A stretch of DNA of 19,753 nucleotides from Bacillota bacterium (lineage in GTDB: Bacteria; Bacillota; UBA4882; UBA8346). Under the pieces are notes generated by a model that saw only the letters and a program-made list of their open reading frames with translations, was not told where the DNA came from and did no database searches. Each line of letters starts with the position of its first letter. Within the stretch, counting starts at the first letter, position 1. Below, piece after piece: positions 8,144 through 16,922 of this stretch. A program made the position numbers and the translations under genes. The stretch lies in contig JAEZJK010000067.1 of NCBI GenBank assembly GCA_023415835.1, positions 1-19,753 on the forward strand, in the 5' to 3' direction.

Positions 8144-8273
8144 GAATTATTTTACATTAATTGTAAACTTTTTAATATGATGCCATATAGAGGCCGAAAA
8201 AATTTTTATAATTGCCATAGAAATGGTTTTCCCAAAATTTGTTACCGGTTGACACTAAGTAACTAATAAATAT

Positions 8274-8414
8274 CCCCCGGCAAAGCCGGAGGGTTTCTTT
8301 AACGGGCATAGCCCTTTATTACTTGCCACACTTAAACGGCATTGATACGATCCTCCACATGTAATGGGTTTATTACCTGCTATCCGTTAACAGTTCTAAA
8401 TAATCGACTGTTAA
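8274..8414. repeat. Cluster of four short hairpins (possible structured RNA or mobile-element end)
   Basis: Four inverted repeats follow one another: CCCCCGGC-AAA-GCCGGAGGG (8274-8293, one mismatch, followed on the plus strand by TTTCTTT), GGGC-ATA-GCCC (8304-8314), GTAAT-GGGTTT-ATTAC (8361-8376) and TTAACAGT/ACTGTTAA (8387-8414). The first is a terminator-like hairpin for plus-strand transcription, yet no plus-strand gene precedes it. GC-rich terminal hairpins of this sort are found at ends of IS200/IS605-type elements, but no transposase is recognisable here, so the origin is uncertain. Confidence 0.45.
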
Positions 8415-8524
8415 TTGCTCCTTGCAAGTCTTTTAAAAAACCTCATTCTTGCTCTCTCTTTACTTAAAGAAAGGGTACCCTGGATGCTTTACAGCCTATG
8501 TCTAGTATGGGGTTTATTCATATA

Positions 8525-8553
8525 AACAAAAAAACCGGCTTAGCCGGTTTTTT
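8525..8553 (-). terminator. Rho-independent terminator after rpoC (bidirectional)
   Basis: On the minus strand the stem AACCGGC/GCCGGTT with a three-base loop is followed by seven T. Because A/T tracts flank both sides, the same hairpin could terminate from the plus side as well. It ends the rpoBC transcript about 40 bases after the rpoC stop. Confidence 0.9.
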
Positions 8554-8590
8554 CCCCTAGAAAGATCTATTCCTTATAAAATTAGCTGAT

Positions 8591-11500
8591 TTACTCCGTC
8601 ACAATCTTCACATTCCGGTAACGTGACATCCCGGTACCCGCTGGAACCAATTTTCCGATAATAACATTTTCTTTTAAGCCTAACAGCGGATCTTGTTTTC
8701 CTTTAATCGCAGCTTCAGTCAAGACTCTGGTTGTCTCCTGGAAAGAAGCGGCCGACAAAAAGCTGTCAGTAGCCAAAGACGCCTTGGTAATTCCGAGCAA
8801 TACCGGTTTAGCGATTGCCGGTTCGCCACCGGTGGCTTCTACCCGTCGGTTCTCTTCCTCCAACTCAAAGACATCGACTAAGCCCCCTGGTAGAAGTTCG
8901 GTATCTCCAGCCTGTTCAATCTTTCGTTTGCGGAGCATTTGACGCACCACAACCTCGATATGCTTATCATTAATCCATACTCCCTGAGAACGATAAACAT
9001 TTTGCACTTCTTGAACCAAGTACACCTGGACTCCGTGAATACCCTTTACTTTTAAGATATCATGTGGATTAGCCGAACCTTCGGTTAATAGATCACCTGC
9101 TGCAACGGTACTGCCCTCTTTAACTTTAATTCGGGAACCAAATGGAACCTGGTATGCTTTTTCTTCACCATTCTCCGTAACAACCGTCAACCTTCTAACG
9201 CCTTTAACTTCAGTGATCTTACAGGTACCGCTGTACTCACTGATAATAGCTTGGCCTTTCGGTTTACGGGCTTCAAATAATTCCTCAACCCTGGGCAAAC
9301 CTTGAGTGATATCGTCCCCTGCCACACCACCGGTATGGAAGGTCCTCATCGTTAACTGAGTCCCGGGTTCTCCGATTGATTGGGCGGCAATAATCCCAAC
9401 GGCTTCACCTACATCAACTATTTTACCGGTAGCCAGGTTACGGCCGTAACACTTAATACAGACTCCATATTTGCTGTGACAAGTTAATACTGAACGGATA
9501 GTTACTTCTTTAATACCAGCTTTATCAATTAAATCAACTACTTCTTCGGTTATCTCCTCATTGGCGCGGACAATAACCTCTTTGGTTTTTGGATCGACAA
9601 TATCTTCGACGGCAATTCGGCCGATAATCCTTTCCCGTAACTTTTCAATTTCTTCGTTACCGTCAACAATAGCGCCGACCCGAATCCCATCAGTGGTACC
9701 GCAATCATCTTCGCGGACAATGACATCCTGGGCTACGTCTACCAAACGCCTGGTGAGATATCCGGAGTCTGCGGTCCGCAAAGCGGTATCCGCCAAACCT
9801 TTTCGGGCGCCATGGGTTGAAATGAAAAATTCCAAAACCGTAAGCCCTTCTCGGAAATTAGCACGGATCGGGAGGTCAATAATCCGTCCCGAAGGGTCGG
9901 TCATTAATCCGCGCATCCCGGCCAACTGCGAGAGCTGCGCTGGGTTACCGCGGGCTCCGGAAATAGACATCATATAAACCGGGTTAAACTTATTTAAAGC
10001 CTTGTTCATAGCATCAGTAACGTTTTCCTTAGCTTTGGTCCAAATATCGATAAACCTTTGATAACGTTCGTCACTGGTGATTAAACCCCGCCGGAATTGT
10101 TCCTCAACCTGTTCAACCTGGCGTTCGGCTTCATTCAAAATCTCTTTTTTAGTGGGTGGGATTGTAATATCATCAATAGCGATAGTAGTCCCGGATTGAG
10201 TGGCATAACGGAACCCTACCCTTTTGATTTGGTCTAGAATTTCCGCGGTTTTTGCCACACTATGGGTGCGGGCGCATTTACCCACCAACTGGCCAAGGGC
10301 TCCCCGGTCGACCACCCGGTTGGTTAATTGAAAATTAGCCACTGGATCTGGATCTAAGTCCAATTTTACTTGGTCATTGAAAATCACCCGGCCTGCCGTT
10401 GTATCAACCAATTGCCCGTTGATTCGTATTTTAATTTTAGCATGTAATTCCAAAGCGCCTGCATCATAAGCGCAATAAACTTCAGTAGCATTACCGAATA
10501 CTTTACCTTCACCCTTAGCCCCATCCCGGACTATCGTCAGATAATAGCAACCTAATACCATATCCTGCGTCGGGGTAGCGATCGGCCGCCCACTTGCAGG
10601 AGAAAGGATATTATGCGCTGATAACATCAATATTCTGGCTTCAGCTTGAGCTTCGGCAGAGAGCGGAACGTGCACCGCCATTTGGTCGCCGTCAAAGTCT
10701 GCGTTATAAGCGGAACAAACCAGCGGATGAATCTGAATAGCCCTGCCTTCAACCAATATCGGTTCAAAAGCTTGGATACCAAGACGATGTAAAGTCGGAG
10801 CCCGGTTTAACATTACCGGATGTTCATGAATTACTTCTTCCAATACATCCCAAACTTCAGTTTTAACTCTTTCAACCATCCGTTTAGCGCTTTTAATATT
10901 ATGGACAAAACCATTATCCACTAAACGTTTCATCACAAACGGTTTGAAAAGTTCCAGCGCCATTTCCTTTGGAAGTCCGCATTGATCCAACCTTAATTCC
11001 GGTCCTACTACAATAACCGAACGCCCGGAATAGTCAACCCGTTTACCCAAGAGATTTTGACGGAAACGCCCTTGTTTTCCTTTGAGCATATCGCTCAATG
11101 ACTTCAAGGGACGGTTTCCGGGACCGGTCACCGGACGGCCCCGACGGCCATTATCTATTAAGGCGTCGACCGCTTCTTGCAGCATCCTTTTTTCATTACG
11201 GACAATAATATCCGGAGCGCCTAATTCAAGCAATCTTTTCAAACGGTTATTACGATTAATAACTCTACGGTATAGATCATTCAAATCGGAAGTAGCAAAC
11301 CGGCCGCCGTCTAATTGAACCATCGGCCGAAGTTCCGGAGGGATAACCGGTATTACATCCATCACCATCCACTCGGGACGGCTTTCCGATTTACGAAAAG
11401 ATTCAACCACTTCTAAACGGCGGATAGCCCTGATACGGCGTTGGCCGCTTACTTCTTTGACTTCTTTCTTCAGCTCCAGGGAGGATTTTTCAAGATCGAT

Positions 11501-12043
11501 CTCTTCCAGCAACTTTTTAATGGCTTCAGCACCCATTAAAGCCTTGAAGTTTTGCCCGTATTTCTCCCGGGCTTCACGATACTCATTCTCGGATAATAAT
11601 TGTTTCTTCAAAAGCGGGGTGTTTCCGGATTCAACTACAATATAAGAAGCAAAATAAATTACTTTTTCCAAATGGCGAGGGGAAATATCCAGTAATAAAC
11701 CCATTCTACTTGGTATCCCTTTAAAAAACCAAATATGGGATACCGAAGCCGCCAATTCAATATGGCCCAACCTTTCACGGCGGACCTTGGAGCGCGTAAC
11801 CTCAACTCCGCAACGGTCGCAAATAATCCCCTTATAACGGACACGTTTGTATTTCCCACAATGACATTCCCAGTCACGTTGCGGACCAAAGATTTTTTCA
11901 CAAAAAAGCCCTTCGCGTTCTGGTTTTAAAGTCCGGTAATTAATAGTTTCCGGTTTTTTTACTTCCCCGCTTGACCAAGCCCTGATTTGCTCCGGAGAAG
12001 CCAAGCCGATTTTTAAAGCATCAAAATTATTAGCATCCAGCAA
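8591..12043 (-). CDS. rpoC: DNA-directed RNA polymerase subunit beta-prime
   Basis: The beta-prime subunit carries half of the RNA polymerase active centre and clamps DNA. At 1150 residues it is full length for a Bacillota protein, with none of the large insertions seen in proteobacteria. The N-terminal zinc finger has Cys60, 62, 75 and 78 (ECHCGKYK, IICDRCG). The catalytic loop NADFDGDQMAVH with its three aspartates lies near residues 446-457. A second zinc site uses a Cys near 781 (EDDCGTTDG) and LTCHSKYGVCIKC near 855. The start is TTG with AAGGAGG seven bases upstream, giving MLDANNFDALKIGL. It lies 33 bases after rpoB in the same transcript and ends just before a strong terminator. Confidence 0.98.
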   Translation of the reverse strand: MLDANNFDALKIGLASPEQIRAWSSGEVKKPETINYRTLKPEREGLFCEKIFGPQRDWECHCGKYKRVRYKGIICDRCGVEVTRSKVRRERLGHIELAASVSHIWFFKGIPSRMGLLLDISPRHLEKVIYFASYIVVESGNTPLLKKQLLSENEYREAREKYGQNFKALMGAEAIKKLLEEIDLEKSSLELKKEVKEVSGQRRIRAIRRLEVVESFRKSESRPEWMVMDVIPVIPPELRPMVQLDGGRFATSDLNDLYRRVINRNNRLKRLLELGAPDIIVRNEKRMLQEAVDALIDNGRRGRPVTGPGNRPLKSLSDMLKGKQGRFRQNLLGKRVDYSGRSVIVVGPELRLDQCGLPKEMALELFKPFVMKRLVDNGFVHNIKSAKRMVERVKTEVWDVLEEVIHEHPVMLNRAPTLHRLGIQAFEPILVEGRAIQIHPLVCSAYNADFDGDQMAVHVPLSAEAQAEARILMLSAHNILSPASGRPIATPTQDMVLGCYYLTIVRDGAKGEGKVFGNATEVYCAYDAGALELHAKIKIRINGQLVDTTAGRVIFNDQVKLDLDPDPVANFQLTNRVVDRGALGQLVGKCARTHSVAKTAEILDQIKRVGFRYATQSGTTIAIDDITIPPTKKEILNEAERQVEQVEEQFRRGLITSDERYQRFIDIWTKAKENVTDAMNKALNKFNPVYMMSISGARGNPAQLSQLAGMRGLMTDPSGRIIDLPIRANFREGLTVLEFFISTHGARKGLADTALRTADSGYLTRRLVDVAQDVIVREDDCGTTDGIRVGAIVDGNEEIEKLRERIIGRIAVEDIVDPKTKEVIVRANEEITEEVVDLIDKAGIKEVTIRSVLTCHSKYGVCIKCYGRNLATGKIVDVGEAVGIIAAQSIGEPGTQLTMRTFHTGGVAGDDITQGLPRVEELFEARKPKGQAIISEYSGTCKITEVKGVRRLTVVTENGEEKAYQVPFGSRIKVKEGSTVAAGDLLTEGSANPHDILKVKGIHGVQVYLVQEVQNVYRSQGVWINDKHIEVVVRQMLRKRKIEQAGDTELLPGGLVDVFELEEENRRVEATGGEPAIAKPVLLGITKASLATDSFLSAASFQETTRVLTEAAIKGKQDPLLGLKENVIIGKLVPAGTGMSRYRNVKIVTE

Positions 12044-12076
12044 AGGATTCCCTCCTTCGATCGAATCTCGATAGAA

Positions 12077-15000
12077 TTAGCCTTCTCCTATTAAGTCCTC
12101 TTCAAATGTTTCCTCAAAGAGCTCCTCATCTTCCTCGTCAAAAGCGTTATCGCCATTCTCAACATCGTCGAGTTCTTCTTCAAGGACAGCTTCAGCCGGG
12201 GCTTCAATCTCCAACCCTAATTCCTTAGCCATCTCTTTAACATCTTCATCCTCTTCTTTAATCTGAATTTCTTGAGCTTCCTCAGTCAAGACCTTCACAT
12301 CAAGGCAAAGGCTTTGCAGCTCTTTGATTAAAACCTTGAAGGACTCCGGAACTCCTGGTTCCGGTACATTTTCACCTTTGACGATAGCCTCATAAGTTTT
12401 AACCCGGCCAATAACATCATCCGATTTTACAGTCAAAAGCTCTTGGAGAGTATAGGCCGCCCCATAAGCCTCCAATGCCCAAACTTCCATTTCTCCGAAA
12501 CGCTGCCCACCAAATTGAGCCTTTCCACCCAATGGCTGTTGAGTAACTAAGGAATATGGCCCGGTGGAACGGGCATGGATTTTGTCATCCACCAGGTGAG
12601 CCAGTTTTAGCATGTAAACATAACCGACTGTTATCGGATTGTCAAACGGCTGCCCGGAACGGCCGTCAAATAGTTTTGTTTTCCCAATCTTAGGTAAGTT
12701 TGCTTTTTTGAAAATTTCTAAAATCTCTTTTTCAGTTGCCCCACCAAAAACTGGGGTGGCAACACGATAACCAATGGCATTAGCAGCCCATCCCAAGTGG
12801 GTCTCTAAAACCTGGCCAAGATTCATCCGTGAAGGCACACCCAACGGATTCAATACAATCTGGACCGGTGTCCCGTCAGGTAAAAACGGCATATCCTCAA
12901 CCGGTAAGATTTTGGCAATAACACCTTTATTGCCATGCCGTCCAGCCATTTTATCACCTTCGGAGATCTTCCGTTTTTGAGCGATATAGGCCCGGACCAA
13001 TCGATTAACCCCCGGAGCCAATTCATCCCCGTTTTCTCTCGAGAATACCTTGACGTCTACGATCCGACCCGATTCACCGTGAGGTACCCGGAGGGAAGTA
13101 TCCCGGACTTCACGGGCTTTTTCACCAAAAATTGCCCTTAGCAACCTTTCTTCCGCAGTAAGCTCAGTTTCTCCCTTAGGAGTAACCTTACCTACCAAGA
13201 TATCTCCCGGCCTTACCTCAGCGCCGATCCGAATAATGCCTTGTTCGTCCAAATCATCCAGGGCGCCTTCACCCACATTAGGAATGTCCCTGGTAATCTC
13301 TTCGGCGCCTAATTTAGTGTCGCGGGCTTCCGCCTCGTATTCTTCAATATGGACTGAGGTAAATACATCGCCAATAACCAGTTCTTCACTGATTAAAATA
13401 GCATCTTCGTAATTATAACCCTCCCAAGGCATGAAAGCGACCAAAATATTTTTCCCCAAAGCCAACTCGCCTTGATCAGTGGATGGTCCATCGGCGATTA
13501 CTTCTCCCGCTTCCACTATCTGGCCTTCCCTCACAATTGGCTTTTGGTTGATACAAGTACCCTGGTTGGAACGTTTATATTTCAAAAGTTTATATGTGTC
13601 GACGGCTTTATCGGTTTTAATCCGAATCTCATCCCCGGTCACCTTTAAAATCGTGCCTTTTCTTTTGGCTAGGGCAACGACACCGGAATCAACCGCTGCT
13701 TTATATTCCATTCCGGTCCCTACCAATGGCGCTTCAGTCCTTAAAAGAGGGACAGCTTGACGTTGCATGTTCGAACCCATCAAAGCCCGGTTAGCGTCAT
13801 CGTTCTCTAAAAATGGGATCAAAGCGGTTGCGATACTCACCAGTTGTTTAGGGGAAACATCCATTAATTGGACTTGATTGCTGGAAATTTCCAAAATATC
13901 TTCCCGATGCCTGACCGAAACCCGGTTATGAACGAATTCCCTGGTTTCAGGGTCAAACGGTTCATTAGCTTGGGCGACGATAAATTTATCTTCTTCGTCC
14001 GCAGTCAAGTATACAATTTCATCACTAACCTTACTATTAATAACCCGGCGGTAAGGGGTTTCGATAAAACCATATTCATTGATCCGGGCAAAGGTAGTAA
14101 GTGAACCGATTAAACCGATATTCGGACCTTCAGGGGTCTCAATAGGGCACATCCGTCCATAGTGGGAATGATGCACATCCCGTACTTCAAACCCTGCCCG
14201 TTCCCTGGATAATCCGCCTGGTCCAAGGGCGGAAAGCCTTCTTTTATGGGTCAATTCCGCTAAAGGGTTAGTTTGATCCATAAACTGGGACAATTGGCTG
14301 GAGCCAAAGAATTCTTTAATGGCTGCAACCACCGGCCGGATATTGATTAATGCTTGAGGTGTAATGACTTCAACATCCTGGATGGTCATTCTTTCCCGAA
14401 CAACCCTTTCCATCCTGGCTAACCCGATCCGGAACTGATTTTGTAACAATTCCCCCACCGATTTTAAGCGGCGGTTTCCCAGATGGTCAATATCATCTAC
14501 ATCTCCGTTACCCTCATGGAGATTCAATAAGTATTTGACTACTTCAATTACATCTTCTTTGGTTAGGACCTTAACCGCTTCCTGACCGGGAATTTCGTTC
14601 CCAGTGGCATCAGTTGAAGGTTTAACAGTTTTGGCAGGAAAATTCAATCCTAACTTTTTATTTAGTTTGTAACGCCCGACCGGGGCAAGGTCATAACGTT
14701 TGGGATCAAAGAATAACGTTTCAAACAAAGTGCGGGCGCTATCAACTGTTGGCGGTTCGCCGGGACGGAGCCGTTTATAGATTTCAATTAGGGCTTCTTC
14801 CTCGCTTTGAGTATTATCCCGTTCTAAAGTCAATTTCACACTTTCATGGCCGTCAAATAATTCAGTTAGTTGATAATTATTCCCCAACCCCAACGATTTA
14901 AGTAGAATCGTCACCGGCAGTTTCCGGGTACGATCAATCCTAACATATAAAATGTCATTTCCATCAAACTCAAACTCAAGCCAAGCGCCCCGATTGGGAA

Positions 15001-15478
15001 TAATACTGGCTGAGTATAAATACTTACCGGTCGTATCCTGGGTCCTACCAAAGTATACACCGGGGGAACGGACTAGTTGACTGACGATTACCCGTTCAGC
15101 CCCATTAATAATGAAGGTTCCCTTTTCGGTCATCAAAGGGAAATCGCCCATAAATACTTCCTGTTCCTTAACCTCACCGGTCTCTTTATTAATCAAACGC
15201 GCCTTAACACGCAAAGGCGCAGCAAAGGTAACATCCCTTTCCTTACACTCTTCGACCGGATATTTGGGCTCACCCAAAGCATAATCAATAAATTCCAAAA
15301 CCAGGTTTCCGGTGAAATCCTGAATTGGTGAGATGTCCCGAAACATCTCGCGTAACCCTTCATCTAAAAACCATTGATATGATTTTTGTTGTACCTCGAT
15401 GAGGTTGGGCATGTCTAAAATCTCGTTAATTTTACCAAAGCTTAACCGTTCCCGGTGTTTCTTTACGGTTTCTTGCAA
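12077..15478 (-). CDS. rpoB: DNA-directed RNA polymerase subunit beta
   Basis: The beta subunit forms the other half of the RNA polymerase active site and is the rifampicin target. The rifampicin region (QLSQFMDQTNPLAELTHKRR followed by LSALGPGGL, near residue 395-425) has the usual sensitive-type residues. GRMCPIETPEGPNIGLIGSL, the EGYNYEDAI and KMAGRHGNKGV segments are intact. The last 60 or so residues form a very acidic tail (for example FDEEDEELFEETFEEDL). I prefer the TTG at 15476-15478 (MQETVKKHRERLSFGK), six bases after GAGGTG. The GTG three codons upstream is part of that ribosome binding site and has none of its own. The gene has its own promoter and leader, separated from rplL by a terminator. 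Confidence 0.97.
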   Translation of the reverse strand: MQETVKKHRERLSFGKINEILDMPNLIEVQQKSYQWFLDEGLREMFRDISPIQDFTGNLVLEFIDYALGEPKYPVEECKERDVTFAAPLRVKARLINKETGEVKEQEVFMGDFPLMTEKGTFIINGAERVIVSQLVRSPGVYFGRTQDTTGKYLYSASIIPNRGAWLEFEFDGNDILYVRIDRTRKLPVTILLKSLGLGNNYQLTELFDGHESVKLTLERDNTQSEEEALIEIYKRLRPGEPPTVDSARTLFETLFFDPKRYDLAPVGRYKLNKKLGLNFPAKTVKPSTDATGNEIPGQEAVKVLTKEDVIEVVKYLLNLHEGNGDVDDIDHLGNRRLKSVGELLQNQFRIGLARMERVVRERMTIQDVEVITPQALINIRPVVAAIKEFFGSSQLSQFMDQTNPLAELTHKRRLSALGPGGLSRERAGFEVRDVHHSHYGRMCPIETPEGPNIGLIGSLTTFARINEYGFIETPYRRVINSKVSDEIVYLTADEEDKFIVAQANEPFDPETREFVHNRVSVRHREDILEISSNQVQLMDVSPKQLVSIATALIPFLENDDANRALMGSNMQRQAVPLLRTEAPLVGTGMEYKAAVDSGVVALAKRKGTILKVTGDEIRIKTDKAVDTYKLLKYKRSNQGTCINQKPIVREGQIVEAGEVIADGPSTDQGELALGKNILVAFMPWEGYNYEDAILISEELVIGDVFTSVHIEEYEAEARDTKLGAEEITRDIPNVGEGALDDLDEQGIIRIGAEVRPGDILVGKVTPKGETELTAEERLLRAIFGEKAREVRDTSLRVPHGESGRIVDVKVFSRENGDELAPGVNRLVRAYIAQKRKISEGDKMAGRHGNKGVIAKILPVEDMPFLPDGTPVQIVLNPLGVPSRMNLGQVLETHLGWAANAIGYRVATPVFGGATEKEILEIFKKANLPKIGKTKLFDGRSGQPFDNPITVGYVYMLKLAHLVDDKIHARSTGPYSLVTQQPLGGKAQFGGQRFGEMEVWALEAYGAAYTLQELLTVKSDDVIGRVKTYEAIVKGENVPEPGVPESFKVLIKELQSLCLDVKVLTEEAQEIQIKEEDEDVKEMAKELGLEIEAPAEAVLEEELDDVENGDNAFDEEDEELFEETFEEDLIGEG

Positions 15479-15540
15479 ACTACTCACCTCTTCAGAATTT
15501 GGTCCAATACAATTTACTATCTCTATATATAAACAGATAA

Positions 15541-15568
15541 AAGCAAGGTAACAATGTTATCCTCGCTT
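15541..15568 (-). promoter_or_regulatory. Hairpin in the rpoB leader (possible attenuator)
   Basis: On the minus strand the arms AAGCGAGGATAACA and TGTTACCTTGCTT pair almost fully (one mismatch and one bulge), and TTTT follows directly. The weak T-tract (TTTTATCTGTTT) makes it an inefficient terminator at best. It lies about 60 bases before rpoB inside the leader and could tune readthrough or mRNA stability. Confidence 0.45.
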
Positions 15569-15694
15569 ACGCCTTCGATGGTATTGAAAACAAATAATTG
15601 TATTTCAGCTCTTCTCAGCCCATATCTCACAGATTTTTTTATTGCTTAGATTACAGTTTTCCCATTTTTCAGCTTCAGATACTAGCAGATAATT

Positions 15695-15723
15695 ATAATA
15701 TCACAACTATATACGAATGTCAA
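15695..15723 (-). promoter_or_regulatory. Sigma-A-like promoter for rpoBC
   Basis: A perfect TTGACA (15718-15723) is separated by exactly 17 bases from TATTAT (15695-15700), with TATAAT overlapping three bases on. It begins at the T-tract of the rplL terminator, and transcription would start near 15688, giving a leader of about 200 bases. Confidence 0.8.
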
Positions 15724-15759
15724 TAAAAAAATTCAGAGGGGTTATTAACCCCTCTGAAT
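15724..15759 (-). terminator. Rho-independent terminator after rplL
   Basis: ATTCAGAGGGGTT and its perfect complement form a 13-bp stem with a three-base loop, and on the minus strand seven T bases follow. It lies 12 bases after the rplL stop. Its T-tract runs directly into the rpoB -35 box. Confidence 0.93.
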
Positions 15760-15771
15760 AAATGCCATATT

Positions 15772-16143
15772 TTACTTAAGCTCAACAGTTGCGCCGGCTT
15801 CTTCAAGTTTTTTCTTGAGCTCATCGGCGTCTTTTTTAGGCATAGCTTCTTTAACGGTTTTGGGCGCCCCATCAACTAAATCCTTAGCTTCTTTGAGCCC
15901 AAGGCCAGTTGCTTCACGGACAACTTTTATGACTTGAATCTTCTGGGCGCCAGCGTTTGCCAGGACTACATCAAATTCGGTCTTTTCCGCAGCAGGGGCA
16001 GCGGCGGTAGGGGCAACGGCGGCAACCGCAACCGGAGCGGCAGCAGAAACACCAAACTCTTCCTCAAAGGCTTTTACCAATTCGTTAAGTTCAAGAACGG
16101 TCATACCTTTGACTATTTCTAATACATCGTTAACTTTTGACAT
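15772..16143 (-). CDS. rplL: 50S ribosomal protein L7/L12
   Basis: L7/L12 forms the flexible stalk that recruits translation GTPases such as EF-G and EF-Tu. The 123-residue acidic protein has an N-terminal dimerisation region (VNDVLEIVKGMTVLELNELV), an alanine/proline-rich hinge (APVAVAAVAPTAAAPAA) and the C-terminal globular domain (FDVVLANAGAQKIQVIKVVR, GLGLKEAKDLVDGAPK). The ATG is preceded by AAGGAGG. It follows rplJ by about 70 bases; L10 and L12 form a complex and are co-regulated from the leader upstream of rplJ. A strong terminator lies just after the stop codon. Confidence 0.98.
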   Translation of the reverse strand: MSKVNDVLEIVKGMTVLELNELVKAFEEEFGVSAAAPVAVAAVAPTAAAPAAEKTEFDVVLANAGAQKIQVIKVVREATGLGLKEAKDLVDGAPKTVKEAMPKKDADELKKKLEEAGATVELK

Positions 16144-16213
16144 TTTTAAGGGCCTCCTTAAATAATTTTTACTTTAAAACTGCTTGCTTGTTTTTAACAA
16201 AAAAAAGAATTAA

Positions 16214-16735
16214 TTATTCGCCAGCTTTTTGTTTCCGAACAGCTTCAACGGCGTAAGTCACATTGCGAAGCGGACCAGAAAGAACCGTAGCCAATCCACG
16301 CAGGGGAGCTTGAAGCATACCAGCCACTTGGCCAAGTAGCGCTTCACGCGAAGGTAGGTTAGCCAAGTTTTTAACTTCATCCAAGCCTATAACCTTGCCT
16401 TCTAGAATACCGCCTTTTAACTCCAACTTTTTGTGATCTTTAGCAAAATCAGCTAAAATTTTTGCAGGAATAACCACGTCATTAATACCAAAGGCCAATG
16501 CGGTAGGCCCACTTAAAAACTGGTCTAATCCGTCAATATTAGCAGCCTTGGCAGCCCTGCTGGTTAAGGTATTTTTAGCTACCTTATACTCAACACCGGC
16601 TTCCCGTAATTTTTTTCGCAATTCAGTGACTTCGGTAACGTTTAACCCACGATAATCAGCTAAAATTACTGATTTGGATATGGCAAACTTTTGTTGAATC
16701 TCACTAACTGCAGCCTCTTTTTCCGGCCTTGCCAT
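16214..16735 (-). CDS. rplJ: 50S ribosomal protein L10
   Basis: L10 anchors the L7/L12 stalk to 23S rRNA, and the L10-L12 complex represses its own synthesis. The 173-residue protein has the family features VILADYRGLNVTEVTELRKK, VEYKVAKNTLTSRAA and the middle GPTALAFG, with a C-terminal helix for L12 binding (NVTYAVEAVRKQK). The ATG has TTAAGGAGGTG upstream. It is preceded by a recognisable L10 leader with attenuator hairpin and followed by rplL, the conserved pair. All expected regions are present. Confidence 0.98.
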   Translation of the reverse strand: MARPEKEAAVSEIQQKFAISKSVILADYRGLNVTEVTELRKKLREAGVEYKVAKNTLTSRAAKAANIDGLDQFLSGPTALAFGINDVVIPAKILADFAKDHKKLELKGGILEGKVIGLDEVKNLANLPSREALLGQVAGMLQAPLRGLATVLSGPLRNVTYAVEAVRKQKAGE

Positions 16736-16754
16736 TTTTACACCTCCTTAAATC

Positions 16755-16900
16755 TAAAATAAAAGACCCCCATAGCTACTGGAGGTCTTAATAATAAGCT
16801 AATGATCAGCTTATCTAACCAATTTGAATACATCCAGCCTCGGTAGGTGGTTGGCCATTATGCCTATAAAGGCGCCTACTGTCTATGGCAAAATACTTAT
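16755..16900 (-). promoter_or_regulatory. Ribosomal protein L10 leader with attenuator
   Basis: The rplA-rplJ gap matches the known L10 leader pattern: an ACAGTAGGCGCC helix with ATAGGC, the conserved single-stranded CCTACCGAGG box and, at the 3' end, a terminator-like hairpin (16763-16789; AAGACCTCC paired with GGGGGTCTT, followed by TTTTATTTT). In Bacillus, L10 or the L10-L12 complex binds this RNA and favours premature termination. The structural elements are visible here; the regulation is inferred from the family. Confidence 0.85.
16756..16789 (-). terminator. Attenuator hairpin in the L10 leader
   Basis: Nine base pairs (one a wobble) around AGTAGCTAT are followed by TTTTATTTT, directly upstream of the rplJ ribosome binding site. 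This is the terminator that the L10 leader would control. Confidence 0.8.
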
Positions 16901-16922
16901 TCTTCTATTAAATAATTGTGTT

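Larger units (their letters stand above)
7752..8527. other. Gene-poor region upstream of the pectate lyase gene
   Basis: About 770 bases without a supported gene. It holds several inverted repeats (listed separately), a possible minus-strand promoter at 8115-8143, and a 31-codon open stretch on the minus strand (7879-7974, including FRYAVAEQFMRAWLKYEIEI) that lacks a start codon and ribosome binding site. The 10-bp perfect palindrome arms agattctact/agtagaatct (7881-7910) and the arms actcgtaa/ttacgagt (7796-7820) lie in what would be the pectate lyase 5' leader. The region is AT-rich and looks unlike the housekeeping flanks. Confidence 0.6.

Noticed and set aside
7752..8160. A riboswitch (for example c-di-GMP) upstream of the pectate lyase gene
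   Set aside because: The conserved core of the GEMM class and of other riboswitches I know is absent; only simple palindromes are visible.
8300..8480. Possible coding remnant of a transposase next to the GC-rich hairpin
   Set aside because: Translations on the minus strand contain several stops and no recognisable transposase motif, so only an uncertain element end can be suggested.
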